The position numbers and the translations under genes were made by a program. A stretch of DNA of 64,000 bases from the NCBI GenBank assembly GCA_025642065.1, contig JAODUP010001164.1:33653-97652 (forward strand), given 5' to 3'. Source of the stretch: Paralvinella palmiformis (taxonomy: Eukaryota; Annelida; Polychaeta; Terebellida; Alvinellidae). Positions within the stretch are counted from its first letter, which is position 1. Every line of letters begins with the position of its first letter. Shown in pieces: positions 47,741-59,873 of this stretch. The notes beneath the pieces are model-generated. The model saw only the letters and a list, made by a program, of their open reading frames with translations, searched no databases and was not told the origin of the DNA.

Positions 47741-48900
47741 AATGCACGTTTCTGCCCGTTATGTAAAACTATTGTAAAGCATGGAAACATGGCGAGGCAA
47801 GCCCGAAGGAATCGCAAAAGTCAGGAAATTGTTCAGCAAGCACTGGATAATCCTCAAGAAAAGAGAGCCATTCAGGAAAAGATAAGGGCTGAAGGAACGC
47901 AAAAGTACAATCTGAACATCATGACACAACCAAACCCTGACTACAACTGCCTGACGAGGGAAAGAAAACCCGAGTATGAAGACCGAGTTGTTAAATATTC
48001 TAATTGTGACAAGTAGATATCCAGTATGGCAATTTACAAGCACAAAATTGTGTGTGGGATTGGTGCTGATGCTATGAAACCTTCATACCGATTACCGGTA
48101 CAACAGACCAAGCACAAAGATAAAGAGTTTAAGAAGAACACGTTATGCAAATTCAGAGACACTTCACAGGGTAACATCTGTTGGCAGAATGATTTCATCA
48201 CACAAGTTGGATTTAGACATTTTGTCTACGTTGAGTAGAAGAAAGTAAAATGGAAGAAATTAGGAAGAGTTTTATGTCTGAAATGAGATAATTGGCCAGA
48301 TTGGTTCTTGCATTCCAAACACAATCACCAGAGTTGAAGATATGTTCACTAGGGATAAGAAAACCCTCGATGCTGCGATTGAAACTCTAACAGAAAAACC
48401 AGATGGTGATGAAAAACATGGCTTAAAGCTGCAAATCAATGCAGTTATCCAGAGAGCAATTAAGTCATTGTGGGGTTATTATAATGACATGATGCAAGAT
48501 CAGAAAGTGCAAAAATTGGAAAGATTTCAACAGGCCTATAGCTTCCGAGCTCCAGAGATTTCTGCTAAGGCACGATACAAAACTGTAAACAATTCATTGG
48601 ATAAGACGAGATGTCCAGAAAACCTTCCAAACCACAATTAAAAACTTTCCTACTGATAAGATGACATTGTTTCGATCTCTGATAACTTCATTATTAACTC
48701 TCTGGAGTGCGAGGCGAGGAGAGGAGGGTTCAATGATGACAGTGAACCAATAGCAGGATGCGAGAAGTAGGCACTGGATTCCACCTGTCCAATTGGAGGT
48801 GATAAAGGATGAAGCTGAAAAACATTTAGTAGGCAAATTTGACCTAGCCTACTTACATTGCAAGCACGGGAAATTTATTCCGGTTTTTTATTTCAAACAC
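47741..48900 (+). pseudogene. Decayed C2H2/tyrosine-recombinase-like (Crypton-like) gene
   Basis: Begins right after a splice-acceptor-like ccatttcag. In order: CPLCKTIVKHGNM (finger-like), a helical region with EIVQQALDNPQEKRAIQEKI, CLTRERKPEYEDRVV, a second finger-like SNCD...MAIYKHKIVC, FRDTSQGNICWQNDFITQVG then FRHF, HGLKLQINAVIQRAIKSLWG, and finally EARRGEE and AEKHLVGKFDLAYLHCKHGK. This order matches a broad family of marine-animal proteins ending in a tyrosine-recombinase fold; ARRGEE sits where the box I arginine is expected. Several frame breaks and stops. Boxes II-III (HxxR, Y) were not found. Family assignment is from memory of motifs, hence moderate confidence. Confidence 0.5.
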
Positions 48901-50506
48901 GATTGAAGAAGTGACATGTTCCACCAGTCAATAAGGAACATTATCAGTGAGCTCAGGGTATTAAGGAGGTCACGGTTATGAGCCAGCTACTGCTGGATAT
49001 TTATGAAGGTGAGTCCAAATTATTATCTTCTTATTGTGTGCTTTTCTATGTGCGTAGAACTGTCTAAATAATTGCTGATTATTGGCTCTCATGATAGGAT
49101 TTATATGTCATCTGTTTGTAGAACATTTGCTGTCGACTCAACTTTAGTTTCTTCTGTAATTATTATCCAATTATACGTTATTTGTCAACATCATAGAACA
49201 TTAGACGAGATAATTAACATGTACAGTTCAACAAAAGTACAACTGGAAATATTACTGTTTAAATCTGGTTCAGATCAATGAGTCCTTCACTTTATTAAAA
49301 AAAAAACGAATGTGACTAATAATTTCTGTATTTGAGTGATATATGCTGTAATAAATTGTAGCAATTGTTTTTCAACCCTGAGTTCCAAATAAAAATTAGC
49401 TGTTGCAGGATCATGTTACTGTTGATGACTCCCATAACCACATGGCTGGCAATGGTTGTCCTAACTATATAAATGAACCAAATGTTACTGATTACATTGA
49501 AACAACATCACCGGCTCTACACACATATCATTATGTTTTTTTTTACTTGATTTGTTTATCCATAATTCTGTAGATTGTTTTATCAAACTTACACCGTTAA
49601 ATTATAATGAGAATTTCTGTCACAATATTTATTCATTCCACGTAATGTTATATAGTGGGATATAAGGCTGTATATAATTTGGTTGAATTGTATTTGCGTT
49701 AACCGGAAGTCAAAAGCCGATTGGGATGGAGGAAAGCTTAGCATTGTGTAAAATAAAATAAAACTAAATATTTTAGTGATTGTATGTCACCAGTGATAAT
49801 ACAGTATGTCCATATCTCCTTTATCTCATGGAATCTCCATTATTTGACGATCCTGCTAGATCTTTATTTCCCTCTTTTTGGACAAATTTCCCTTTTGAAA
49901 AAAAGGAGATTGTCTGCATTTTTATTTGTTTATTTCCTGACAATTGAGGGTGTAATTGTATTCAAGTGACTTACGCTTTCAACTTGAGCTCCATCTGCAA
50001 TAAAACACCGGTTTATCCAGGTGTATTATCTATTTTCCCATACATCTCTCCATCTATGACAATGGTGTAACAAGATAGGTCTCCACCAGTCCTTAGGTTT
50101 AAAAAAGGGTAGGCAGGGCTGAATTATATCAACCGCCTTCTAGATTAGCACCGTTGTCCGTGCCAGCTATATCTTCAGTCATTGGCAGGACTGTTACAGG
50201 TAGAGGGCCAGCATTGGCTTTTTTCATAAAAAAATTAAACCACATGGTACTGGCCCTCTGTATGTATTCTAGATAAGGCTAAAGATAAGGGTTGATATAT
50301 AAAAGGTTTTACATTGGATATAAAAGGTTGTACATTTTGGCAATGAAAATTACAAATGCTCCCAAAATAAAGGGGACATATTCGTTTCTGTTTTTTGTAA
50401 GAAAAATATTTGAAAACCTTAGACATGGGTCCTAATACGTGATTTATTGCAGGTAATATAGATCCATAGCTTGATGAATTCAACATGAAGAAAAATATAA
50501 GGTGAC
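48901..50506. other. Intergenic, nothing recognised
   Basis: AT-rich; no supported gene or repeat. A short ataaggactggtg-type duplication appears at about 50505-50545. Confidence 0.35.
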
Positions 50507-51052
50507 GTGACAAATATAAGGACTGGTGACAAATATAAGGACTGGTGTTGTTCTGGATCAAGGATCTTTAAAGCAAGATGCAAGTGGTGTATCTATTACT
50601 TTTCTGTTGCCTTCATTGGTAAAATAGGACTGCGACAACATATAGGTAATGGCAACCATAGAAACTGCAGAAAAGGTAAGAAAACCAATTAGAGTTTGCA
50701 GAAAATGTTTAGCTGCGAGGAAGATGTGACAAAAGCTGAATTGATGAGGATATTGGCCTTGGCAGACAACAATATACCATTCAGACATTGTGATGCCTTT
50801 TTAAAACTTCTAACAGAACTTTGCCCTGACTCCAAGATTGCTAGGTCCTTTGCATTTTGTAGAACAAAAATATCTTACATTATAAGAAATACTTTTGGTC
50901 AGATTTTCGATGAGGAACTGAAGGTAGAATTCAAAGGAACATTTGTGTTCTTACGCTTGGATGAGAGTATTGATACAATTGATGATAAACAGTTAGAAAT
51001 TCATGTCAGTTACTATAACGAAAGCAAACGTGAAGTAGTGACCATATTATAA
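50507..51052 (+). pseudogene. BED-finger hAT-family transposase remnant
   Basis: One reading frame with a single internal TAG near 50690. The N-terminus has a BED-type zinc finger pattern (RCKWC, LRQHIGNGNH with paired Cys and paired His). It is followed by KAELMRILALADNNIPF, LCPDSKIARSFAF, RTKISYII and LRLDESIDTIDDKQLEIHV, where DES is the first catalytic-Asp region of hAT-like transposases. The frame ends at 51052. The middle and C-terminal dimerisation parts of the transposase were not found downstream, so it is truncated and broken. It could be related to whatever mobilised the hAT MITEs here, but no terminal repeats of that type flank it. Confidence 0.65.
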
Positions 51053-52644
51053 AAACAACGACTTTCTTCGTCCTGGAGCCCTTTATTTCCAGTACTTTGA
51101 GCAAGTGTGGCACAGATAACTGGAACAAAGGGACTGAACTAGTTTTTTCTGACTATATTTACCAATACCATGAAATGTTGACTCTAGATGTAGTCAGAAT
51201 TAATTTAAGGCCATCTCGTCCCCGAACTCTTCTCCTAAAATGTAGTCACTCTTGTTCACATAATAACTGGACCACCGGTAAATGGATTTTCTCAAACTTT
51301 CCACACGCCCCATGATCTTTTTACACTTCTAAGAAATTATTAAATATATTTTAACCTTTACTTCCTTTTTTAATTGCAACAAAGGCCAAGATCATGACCT
51401 ATATGGAGACCTCCAAACCAACATGTTTAGAAGCATTAGACACAACACAAGTATACAAAAAAGTAGAACCAAACTGTTCAATGAAAGATAAAACCCCAGA
51501 CAAAACACTTTGCATAATATTATAAAGATCTCAAAATATAAACTTTCTAACATATTGCCCATTGAGCCATTAACATTATGTTTCATCCATCCATTATCAT
51601 CTGTGGCTGGATGGTTTTCGGAAGCCACGTGATAATTGGGTCGATAATTTGATGGGAAGCTTCCCAATAACAGAAATTGTTCATAGTTTGACAACTTTTT
51701 CTATTTGAAATTTGTTTTCATGGAATGATATTGATAATGAGTAATGATATGGTCTTCATTGATGCGCATGAAAGGTAATGTTTTTCGGGAGAAAGGTTAA
51801 AGGTTATAAAGGAGCCAGAACCTCATATTAATTTCCTAGAAAGTATGAAGAATTATTTTATTGAAATTATGATTATATTTCCCTGGGGTCCAGGTATGTT
51901 TTGAGCAGGAAATCTTGCTAGTGTCGCCCTAGCGTTAATCATATAAACATTACTGTGGCACCACTTTACATGACATCATCAAAGTTCTTACCCAAGCTTC
52001 GGAGATTTGTTCTTTCAGTTATTTATTTTCAAGAGATGGCATCATAGTTTGTATTTGGAAGTAGTTTTTCATTCAAAGAAATAAATGTTTCACTTGTAAA
52101 ATGTAGATTTAAATGAACATAAATATGAAAAATATATCGGTTTGTAGTGCTGTAATAATTTGTCACGTCCAAAAGCATGAATGATTTTGTTTTGTTTCTT
52201 TCAATTACGCTTTTATAATGTTTACAGAAACATCTACAAGCAAAATCTTTTAAAAATGAAATGCAACCTCTGAGGAAGCTACACCAATGTCTGACCAGTT
52301 TGTTCTCTGCAAATCACCAATGTAGATAATGACCACCTATTGTAAAGGCTAATTACTATTGTTTCCTATTTTTTATTACGAAATGCAATTTGTGAGGTAC
52401 ATTCTGATTCTGATCCTGACAGTCGAAATGCCATAAACGGGGTGGAAAATAATTGGTTACCGCATAGCGTATTAAAGCTACACTGAGCCTTCTCGGAATG
52501 AATCCATGTAAATGTGGTGTTTGTATTATTATTACTGCTCCTACATATTATTATCATCATTGTTATTATATTACATATAAAAAGCAACAATATATCTCGC
52601 ACCTACTCGGTTGTTTGAAGATATCCCTTTATTGTTACAATATT
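51053..52644. other. Intergenic, no supported gene
   Basis: AT-rich. The continuation past the hAT remnant carries only unrecognised short frames. Confidence 0.35.
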
Positions 52645-52775
52645 AACTAAATAAGGCATTTCTGGGATGGAAATACCCAGAATATGTTTAAACAATAGGT
52701 TTGGAATTAAGGAGACTGCAAGGGTAATACTATTTTACAGACTAATTTATGCGGATTTGTGTATATCTCTCTTTT
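52645..52775 (+). repeat. Dispersed repeat shared with 62665-62835
   Basis: actaaataaggcatttctgg, gtttaaacaatag, ggaattaaggagactgca, gactaatttatgcgg and tttgtgtatatctct are present in both places in the same orientation; this copy lacks about 45 bases found in the other. Confidence 0.8.
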
Positions 52776-53047
52776 AGATATATCTATGACACAGCTTTTA
52801 ACCCTGAAAGTGTCATGTCTCTATGCCAATTAATTAAACCGTTATCATGGTTCAAACAGGGCTAGACATTAGGCGATTTCGAAAGTGGCATAATTAGAGG
52901 TACCACATGGCATTTCAAAGTGGTGTAACTGAAAATATGTTTTGTGAAAATAATGTTTAGGCCTAGGTTCATCATATACATGGTAGTTGGCATATATAAG
53001 TATTAGTTCCAGTGGGAGGCACTGGCTGATTTTATATTGAATGACCC

Positions 53048-53087
<40 letters not shown>

Positions 53088-53089
<2 letters not shown>

Positions 53090-53640
53090 TAAAAGAGGCA
53101 TACTTCGGACAGGTTTAGTCATAACGACTTCGGGCAATTTCTCAACGCATCTATATTGGTTCATTTGGCATCAAACGAAAGTTTAGAATGTTGAGGTTAT
53201 GATACGACATGTTTCAGTTAGCTAGTCTTGATTTTCCGGGCACTAGTCCGAAGATAGTCGTGTAATTTCGGGCAGCCAATAATTCGGCTAAAATCACCTC
53301 ATTTTTACATTATTATGTTGAAGTATTATTAATTAATACATTCACACTAACTAAAGATTCAAACATCTACTTACGTGATAGAAAAACGAAAAAAAGGGAC
53401 GATTTGGTTTTTTGCGCGTGTTTTGCCAACGAGACGACGGACACACTTCGCCAAACTCTGGCTTGTCTTGAAATATTGTATGTAAACAGGAAAACGTGCT
53501 TCATTATGCGAAGTGAAAAAGGGTATTCTTTTTATTGGTGCAAGATATACGTAGCTGCGAGTCAGTTCTGAAGCGTGAATGAAGTCAAAACAAGGTTGCC
53601 CGAAGTTACCCGCCTGCCCGAAGTTTGCCTCCTTTACTCT
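53088..53640. mobile_element. Inverted-repeat element with CTTCGGGCA motifs
   Basis: The left end agagtaaaagaggcatac...ttcgg matches the inverse of the right end (gtttgcctcctttactct) over about 26 bases with three differences. Second-order inverted motifs of the form cttcgggca lie just inside each end and once in the middle. About 550 bp, non-coding, with TA-rich flanks. A MITE by structure; superfamily unknown. Confidence 0.65.
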
Positions 53641-53647
53641 ATATATA

Positions 53648-54975
53648 CAGTCAGAATCCGTTAATCTGGATATCGTTTATCCGACAAATCCACCACCCGA
53701 CACATTATTGCCTGTGACGGATTTAACTCCATTATAAATGACTTTAATCCGACAAAATCGTGTTCAGTGTTCCGACTCGGACACTTCATTTCGCCAACAG
53801 AATGGGACATTTCCATGTTAAATGACCTCGTTAATCCGACAACACGAAAATGTTGCCAAATATTTCCGCTAGTTCAGTCAGCAAGACACACTAACATGTT
53901 GTCAGTAAAGAACGCCCACCCCAGATAATTGCTAAATCGTAACCAATTACGATCGTCCATGACCACACAAACAGACATACGATGCTCCCATTGGTTGTGG
54001 CTCTCTCAAAGACAATCATAATCATTCACTGCTAATTACAAACACAAATGTGTAATCTTTCCAAAGAGCCGATCATAAGTTAATCTGATGGATTAAGTGA
54101 CACGAATATTTCTTTATAATGTCTGTAATTAACAAACATCAAATGATCAATGGCTTCAATGCCATTCCGTATCATTGCGCACGATTATTGAATATTGGTT
54201 TAAATACGGAGGCAAAGTTCCTTGCTATCAAGTGAGCTCCGGTGGTCTAGCGGTTAAGCACCCGGCACTCGGTGCCAACGATCACAGGTTCGAACCCCGC
54301 AAGAGGTCGAAACCTTTCCAGAGATTAATTTCTCGGCTCACAACATCGTGGGTGGATGACCACATTAAATGGCGTTGCCGTCTACTTTGATCTATTTGAA
54401 ATAAAGGGGGACGTTAAAGACCCCACGAGGACGTAAACACTTTGGCAGTGACCACCCTCAGGGTATTTCGACTCCATATTTCCGCACTGCTCCCCTGTGA
54501 GTGGTGGAGGAGAAGTTTCTCAACCACTCCAACATAGAGGCTGTGCCGAATAAGCGACAGCCTGGGGATTCCCCCCGAACAACAAGCCACTTGCTATCAG
54601 ATTCATTTCTATGACTGTCGAAATAATAACAGAGCAATAAGTCCAGCGAGAAAACATTTAAACCCCCTACTCGACGCACTAACAAACATTAAACATCTGT
54701 CAACTAATTTCGCTAAAAAGATCTTTATGTTGGATTTTTTTCTAGTCATTTATTGTGCCATAATTGTTGAAAAGAAATAAATACACCACAAGATTATTGG
54801 GGTCATTGTAATTACAATGGATGTTGCGTATTATTTTTGTTACATACAACGGCATATCTATATGATCTAAAAATGTGTGACCCAGACTATTGGTATATCA
54901 CGGACTCGATATTCCGACATCTTCGTTTATCCGACATGTTATCATGTGACAAACCTCGTCGGATTAATCAGTTCT

Positions 54976-54979
<4 letters not shown>
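53648..54979. mobile_element. pogo/Tigger-like non-autonomous element carrying a SINE
   Basis: Left end CAGTCAGAATCCGTTAATC; the right end reads, in inverse, AGTCAGAACTGATTAATCC; both sit in TA-rich sequence, consistent with TA insertion. The motif ttaatccgacaa or tttatccgacaa is repeated at least five times near both ends. A tRNA-SINE is nested at about 54233-54590. No transposase found in the remaining sequence. Confidence 0.65.
54233..54590 (+). repeat. tRNA-SINE of the second family, nested in a DNA element
   Basis: Head gctccggtggtctagcgg and cacaggttcgaaccccgc give clear A and B boxes. The body contains ggcagtgaccaccctcaggg and gtggtggaggagaagtttc, shared with 19660-19745. A stretch ggtggatgaccacatt is typical of the centre. 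It has no ATC tail and so differs from the abundant SINE family. Confidence 0.75.
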
Positions 54980-55024
<45 letters not shown>

Positions 55025-56718
55025 CGAATTTGGGTGTGTTTGTTTGTCTAAGTGTTCGCAAAACATTCTGACAAAAGAGTCTTAAACGTCTGTGACTATG
55101 ACATTAGTACGATGTCGGTGATGACCATTATGTTGATAACATTCATGTCACGTGGTATCCACCACGTCGACGTCATCTATCACCTTGACCTTGGCCGTCT
55201 GACGTAACGAAGGTGACATCAGCGTCAACTTAAATGAAATGGACACCTATGTAAACAAATTATGTTCTAATCGGATGACAAACAATTAATTTCACATTCG
55301 GAATCAGATCATATCATTATGTGCCAAGATGTGTGAACATTCTAAGGCAATTGTTGTATCTAACAGAAAATATCTGCTTTATCAATTGAATAATAATGGA
55401 AGTATTTTTGAATAGTCAATGAGCAAATTAAAACATAAGTTAAACTCTCTAAATACTTTTGATAACGAAATTTGTTGTATTTCATCAGCTATAATTGAAT
55501 TATGTCTTATAAGAGATGAGGTGTTGGATGCTGACTGGCCAATGATCGATACCTGAGAGCTTTTACATTTTTTGTGCGTTGCTTAGTAATACTAACTTTA
55601 ATGTTCACTGTTTTGCACTATTATTTTGTACTGTTTGTACCTTACACATGTGCATCGTACTATATAATAGTATGAACAAAGGATATATATATAATTTTGA
55701 GATAACATATTTCTTGAAGAAATCTGCAGCAGCAAAGCAGTTTTCATTGGGAAATGGGCATTTCTTTGATTGGAGAAACCATTGATGTCATCCCAATCTC
55801 TTTCTTCAAGATAGTATCCACGAAAAAAACATTCATACTCAATTATCCATGTTCAATCCATCCACACAAGACAAAGAAAGTAAATTGTTTACTCATTAAA
55901 ATTCATAAATGTTTTTAATATTCTAAACCATTATAATTATATGGGCCGAAGACCCAAGTATCCCTCTGCTGGGGCAAGCTTTAAAGTCGTAGCTTATAGG
56001 TTATAACGGTAGTTCACGTTTATTTAATATCATCCATTGATAGAGTGTTGCAAGTGTCCGTATCCCAACTCCTGATATTTGACGACTGTACGTTTAGCGC
56101 AGAGGTAGTGCACTTTGTGGAATACATTTCCGAGTAGATAATAAATGGTTTCAATCCATGACAAGTTTAAAACTCTTCTCAAAATTCGGAAAAAGAATAT
56201 TCTGTGTCGAGTGTATAAGTGGTCTAGTCAAGATTTAGTTACCGTCGCTCGTGACACCATTTCTGAGCTTTCAAGCGAGAAGCTTTTGGATAAACAGCGA
56301 GCGGCGTGAAGACGACACCTGCACGAGTATGAACAAGGCCTAATGTTAGCCATCGTGTGTCAAATATTTACACTGAAACAGGTAAGATCTCATTTGTAGC
56401 ATTTTAATTGCAGAACTAGAGTATTCCCCAAAATATTTGAGTATACTACCGTATGATATTAGTTAAACTATATATATATATATATATATTATATTCTCTC
56501 TGTATGTGTATGCGTGTGTGTGATTGTATGCGTCCATTTCTGTGTTCGTTTGTTTATTACGTCTATATTCTGATAATCTTTATCATACAAAAATTGATGC
56601 CTCCCTGTTTTGATAGTTTCTTTTAATTTTAGGGAATTCCCCCTTTGGGTATGTCCCTAAACAAGGAAGTTCATCGACTAATACATTATAGCGGATGGGT
56701 AGAGTTTCTTGAAAACCG

Positions 56719-56768
<50 letters not shown>

Positions 56769-57239
56769 CTATCTGAACGATCTATTTGGGCTAAATTCGA
56801 GAACACTAGATTTGAGGCAAATCTCCGATCCTGTGAATGATACGTTTGGACTATAATAGCTATACATTCAACAATTTCTCTATATGTTTGTAACCTAACT
56901 ACTGACGATATAGAAAAAAATCCCTTTGACCGTACGTTAATAGCCATGGAGATGTTTGGACTTATGGAAGTAGAATAACACTGATTCCTTTCGAAAATTT
57001 CGTTCTAGTTCTGCGAATACACTTTGACAATAAATAAAACCATGAGTTAATAACTCAGTACTATGACAAAGCGAACACTTTCAGAAAACCCAAACTAAAT
57101 ACTCTACATTTAAATATTATACCTATATGCAATACTCGATACGAAATTGTCAAATTTGTATATAATATAATTTAGAGTCTTGTTTGTAAATACAAATACA
57201 TATGCCATTTTTTTTTTCTTTATATGTTGATTGAAATGG
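54980..57239. other. Intergenic with TA microsatellites
   Basis: TA tracts at 54980-55022, 56469-56490 and 56722-56763. No supported gene; the antisense frame 56678-56947 is built on a TA tract. Confidence 0.4.
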
Positions 57240-58320
57240 ACTAACACCAATCTCCAACCATATTATACGTAAATTGGCACCAGCTGTAGCACCTATATTT
57301 AAACATACTATGCTAGCTATATTATTTAATATATAATTTCCTTTGTTTGAAACTAAGAGAGTCTAAAAACCCTTTAAATATCATAATGTTAATACTCGCA
57401 TAATCGGACAATGGTTCAACAAAATGTCTACGTGTTTTGTTTGGCACATCCAAGCCTTACGAATAGCAACATTATAAGCAGTTAATAGCTGAATTTGAAT
57501 AACTGAATATTGTGACTAACGTTTCTTCGTATTAGTATTTGTGTTAAATAATAAATTGTGAGAAATAGTACATGTACTTATCTTCGTTTGGAAACCGTGT
57601 CTTCCTCGATGCTAACAAGATTATATCATCAGGCTTCACTAAAATTCCTCTAAACATATCGTCTATCTTCAAATCAATATTATTTTTAATAACAATACAT
57701 TTCCATTTTTCCAAATAATAACAAAATTGTATGGGTGATAGAAAAGAACCTTGTCATATTTGATTTTATACTCTAAACGTTGTACTACAAAAAGCACGTT
57801 GTTCTATAGTGTAAATATATAAACATATGACGTAGTATAACACCCGGTAGACAGGCTGTTAACAACGTGCTAAATAACGTATGAAAGCTAATCCAGTCAA
57901 AGGCTTTAGTATAATCTAAAATATAGAATATATTTGTATTAATAGATTTGTAGTAATTAGCAGTTTCTTTGACCAACCACGTACATTCTATCGTTGAATG
58001 TTTCCTTTTAAAACCAAATTGCCGGTTGCTTGTTGATAACGCTTTATAACTATGATGACGAATGATACCCTGATGTATTTCGACAAATGAACAAATATCA
58101 CTACTTGTATAATTAATCAAAGGCAACATTGAGCATATTATGATTTTACTAGCTACATGCCCGAATCTGATAAAACCTGTAAATAAAACACTGATATGGT
58201 TACACAGTGCAGCAGGACCTTCCTTAAAACCATTTGATACGAGGTGAAATATACCATCATGTTTAATAAAGTTTAATTTATTCACCGCCCTGATTACCTG
58301 TAGGACAGACATATATGATA
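57240..58320 (-). pseudogene. LINE D: decayed non-LTR reverse transcriptase of another family
   Basis: A continuous antisense frame (58312 to 57785) covers the RT fingers and palm start: VIRAVNKLNFIKHDGIFHLV, ALCNHISVLFTGFIRFG, IICSMLPLI, QFGFKRKHSTIECTWLVKET and YILDYTKAFDWISFHTLF (box A, with the catalytic Asp in the AFD motif). Further along, out of frame, IDDMFRGILVKPDDIILLAS corresponds to the YADD box with its first two residues altered, and KTRRHFVEPLSDYASINIMI to the C-terminal domain. These signatures differ from LINEs A-C and match a type common in molluscs. Stops and frameshifts downstream of box A; inactive. Confidence 0.75.
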
Positions 58321-59150
58321 TAACAGTAGCATTTTTGGGTATAATCCTGTTATTTATTAACTATTTATTAACTATTTGTGTAACTATGTGGCGAGTTAAA
58401 CAAGTGTTTGTATTTGTAAGAAAACTGTTAAGCAATGTCTGCATCACCTTGCTGATCGTCAATTGAAATAGATACAAGTTTTAGACATCAGTAGGTAGGC
58501 AGGCAAACATTCAATAATACCAGCATAGTATTTATCGTTTTATGGATGATCATGATCACTATACATTATATTAAACCACGAAATGCCGTTCAAGCTACAT
58601 TTCACAATTGAAATTTGTGAGATTTGCATTCGATGCTTTGGATAAAAAAAACATGTGTTGTGTCGTTAGCTTCCAATGAGTGCTTAACACTCGTAAGACC
58701 TCGAATTTTAACATAAATCACAGAGTGATCACAAGTATTTGGGCACATCATGTATGACTCCAGCATATTAGCATAATAACACAACTAAATTAGAAGCATA
58801 AAAACGATCTAATATCAATTTCGAATCCTATGTTGTGGTAGATTGGTATGTGTAGAGTTAGCACAATAATATTGACACAATGAAGAGATTTCATCATTGC
58901 TTATGTGACCATTAACAAATTAAACCATGAGGGCATTTCTACTTAAATCGGTATTAAAATACTCTGTTATCATTATATCATCCTAAGGATAAGGTACTCT
59001 AAGTGTACCTTTATCAGCAAGCATCATTTTAATGGATAATAGCATCATATTATACTATCTAGACTGATTCATAGCTTATTAAAAGCCCTATAATTCGTTT
59101 TGTTGACATTGAATTTGTGTATGTTGAATAGTAGTAATAGTAATAACATT
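58321..59150. other. Flank between LINE D and the EMI/EGF gene
   Basis: The antisense frame at 58602-58784 (with DHSVIYVKI) could be a scrap of LINE D endonuclease, but is too short to support. Confidence 0.35.
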
Positions 59151-59158
59151 ATTATTAC

Positions 59159-59211
<53 letters not shown>
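59151..59211. repeat. (ATT)n microsatellite
   Basis: About 19 ATT units ending 40 bases before the EMI/EGF first coding exon. Confidence 0.95.
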
Positions 59212-59212
<1 letters not shown>

Positions 59213-59252
59213 CATCATCATAAAATATGACAGTAACTTTATTTTGTTTAGG

Positions 59253-59812
59253 ATGAGAGTGATCGTGGTTTTATTTCTATGCCTTTATCTGTTGATCTGT
59301 GTCATCATAATAGTGAAGAGTGCACCGACTGCAGGCGGTCAGAATGTTTGTACGAAATATATCACGTAAGACACACAAATATCTTGATTTCGATTCATGA
59401 ATTTCTTGGCTCTAGTGTACAGTGCAAAGTCTGCTTTTGTGCCAATAATAATTATAAATTATAACTGTAATTAAATTATACACGTGATTTAATATCTTTT
59501 TTAACCAGTTTGGAGATATACTTACTGTATAAACAAATTTATAACACCTGTGCCAGGACCGTAGTTATCTTTAGAAGGCATTAATTAATTATCATTTATT
59601 GATTTTGTTACATTAAACTGTAATAACATTTATGGCAACAAATGACTGTATTCTTAATTGTCTTTCATAGGTATTCACAAGTATACAACAAACAGTGTAA
59701 TATCTCATACCAGATAAATGAGACGACATATTGCTCATGGATTTGTTGGATGCCAGAAAAAAGCACCAAATTGGTGTAAGTATACAATAAAGCTAAAATG
59801 AGAAGATAACAC

Positions 59813-59873
<61 letters not shown>

